A stretch of 64,000 nucleotides of DNA from Spirulina major PCC 6313 (GTDB lineage: Bacteria; Cyanobacteriota; Cyanobacteriia; Cyanobacteriales; Spirulinaceae), in the NCBI RefSeq assembly GCF_001890765.1, contig NZ_KV878783.1:3438771-3502770 (forward strand). Direction: 5' to 3'. Both the position numbers and the translations under genes were made by a program. Position 1 is the first letter of the stretch. Every line of letters begins with the position of its first letter. The notes below the pieces were generated by a model that saw nothing but the letters and a program-made list of their open reading frames with translations, was not told where the DNA came from and ran no database searches. Positions 63,023 through 64,000 of the stretch are shown one piece after another.

Positions 63023-64000
63023 ATGATGATCCAAACTTGGGTGTGGACGGGGTGTTTAGGAGTCGGATCAATCCTGTGGGTTGAAATCATCCGCGATCTT
63101 TACCATTGGCTCGCCCATCAATGGCAACCCCTGTATAAACTCCACGGCTGGCATCATCGGGTGTTTCGTCCGGATTTATCGGTGATCAGCCCTGAGATCT
63201 ATCGCCAAGCCCATTGGTATAACGATCTACCGGAATCCTTGGTGATGTTGCTGTTCAGCCTTGCGCCTTGGTGGCTGGCGTTGCAGTGGGTGTTGCCGTA
63301 CCCTTGGCTGGCGGGAGTGGGGTCGCTCTATACGGGGGTGTTTTTGCTGGGGGCGATCGCACGGGGTGCGGGGGTTGCCTATGCCGATGAACTCACCGAT
63401 CTCACCCATCGCCCTGGCCCCTTTCCCACCCATCCCGCCCCCTGGTTCGTCAATCGCACCTACCATTGGCGGCATCACTTCGACGACCAAAATGCCTATT
63501 TTTGCGGCACACTCACCCTCATTGACAAACTCATGGGTACAGCACTCTCCCTCAAAGGCAAACGCATCGCCGTCACGGGCGCATCGGGAACCCTCGGCCG
63601 GGCGCTCTTGCTACACCTCAAAGCACGGGGCGCGAAAGTGATCGCCCTCAGTTCTGGCACAACGCCGATTACCCTACCCGGTGAGACAGAACCGTTGCCC
63701 CTGGTGACGTGGCAAGTGGGCCAAGAAGATGACCTGCAAGCGCATTTGGAGAAAGTAGATATTTTGCTGCTCAATCATGGGGTGAATGTTCACGGGGCGC
63801 GAGATCAAGGGGCGATCGCAACCTCCTACGAAGTGAATGCCTTTTCTAGTTGGCGCTTGTTGGAACTCTTTTTAACCACGGTGACAACGAATAAAGCGAT
63901 CGCCACCAAAGAAGTCTGGCTCAACACCTCCGAAGCCGAGGTCAATCCAGCTTTTAGTCCCCTCTATGAATTGAGCAAGCGCACCCTGGGCGACCTGATC
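63023..64000 (+). CDS. Sterol desaturase-like / short-chain dehydrogenase fusion (5-prime part)
   Basis: The frame opens at the ATG at 63023 (or 63026) and runs off the window with no stop, giving at least 326 residues. The N-terminal 165 residues are a fatty acid hydroxylase/sterol desaturase domain with transmembrane helices and His clusters in LYHWLAHQW, HGWHHRVF and YHWRHHFDD, a di-iron site. From about residue 172, KRIAVTGASGTLGRALLLHL begins a Rossmann short-chain dehydrogenase domain, with LLLNHGVNVHG (NAG-like) following. Such bifunctional fusions are known in cyanobacteria; the substrate is unknown. Confidence 0.88.
   Translation, partial: MMIQTWVWTGCLGVGSILWVEIIRDLYHWLAHQWQPLYKLHGWHHRVFRPDLSVISPEIYRQAHWYNDLPESLVMLLFSLAPWWLALQWVLPYPWLAGVGSLYTGVFLLGAIARGAGVAYADELTDLTHRPGPFPTHPAPWFVNRTYHWRHHFDDQNAYFCGTLTLIDKLMGTALSLKGKRIAVTGASGTLGRALLLHLKARGAKVIALSSGTTPITLPGETEPLPLVTWQVGQEDDLQAHLEKVDILLLNHGVNVHGARDQGAIATSYEVNAFSSWRLLELFLTTVTTNKAIATKEVWLNTSEAEVNPAFSPLYELSKRTLGDLI

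Overview
The window is chromosomal DNA from a cyanobacterium. The palindrome GCGATCGC (HIP1) recurs throughout coding DNA. The gene content is cyanobacterial: a SigG-type ECF sigma factor with its anti-sigma partner, a cyanobacterial Hfq, ComFB, several cyanobacteria-restricted DUF families (DUF928, KGK, DUF1830, DUF4079, DUF3493), a Psb35-like small membrane protein, a WD40 serine/threonine kinase and a sterol desaturase/SDR fusion. I cannot fix the genus from sequence reading alone. No prophage, CRISPR array, rRNA or intact transposase gene was seen. There is one tRNA, Thr(CGU).

Layout. Bases 1-8 kb hold a partial export-type gene, NAD kinase, a CHASE2-GGDEF-EAL protein, DUF928 and KGK proteins, and a zinc-ribbon/kinase/WD40 protein. 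Bases 8-13.6 kb hold the anti-sigma/SigG pair, ComFB, an M23 peptidase, hfq divergent from dapF, and a nuclease-fold protein. Bases 13.6-21 kb hold a metallophosphoesterase, a Dam-type methyltransferase whose partner nuclease gene is split by a 201-bp MITE, a PIG-V-like mannosyltransferase, pgeF and argB, followed by a repeat-rich gap. Bases 21-30 kb hold gdhA with an NtcA-like site, cobB, an alkyltransferase-like protein and ileS. Bases 30-34.5 kb form an accessory island: two paralogous coiled-coil proteins divergent from an XRE regulator / ImmA-IrrE protease / membrane protein operon, then a secreted repeat protein. Bases 34.5-41.6 kb carry a small gene framed by inverted repeats, a CRP-like palindrome, a GT-C glycosyltransferase, a B12/radical SAM protein and small membrane proteins. 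Bases 41.6-46 kb are the type IV pilus motor operon pilB-pilT-pilC. Bases 46.4-53.1 kb run grpE-dnaK-dnaJ-tusA-like-rsgA and then recA. Bases 53-64 kb hold an FHA protein, tRNA-Thr, a large four-PAS adenylate cyclase, clpS-DUF2103, a TIGR04283-like glycosyltransferase, KDPG aldolase, 1-Cys peroxiredoxin, a cellulose-synthase-like glycosyltransferase and the start of the desaturase/SDR fusion.

Connections. Several genes belong to second-messenger and surface-motility circuits: an EAL phosphodiesterase, ComFB (a cyclic-dinucleotide receptor family), adenylate cyclase, a CRP-like operator, Hfq, and PilB with the C-terminal cysteine module to which Hfq docks in Synechocystis.

The strongest new observations are these: the MITE with 14-bp inverted ends and an 8-bp target duplication that breaks the nuclease next to the Dam enzyme; four 66-bp copies of a dispersed palindromic element; two adjacent 25/26-bp tandem arrays, each anchored on a perfect 7-3-7 hairpin; and the coiled-coil pair facing an XRE/ImmA-IrrE operon. 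All statements come from reading the sequence; no database search was run.
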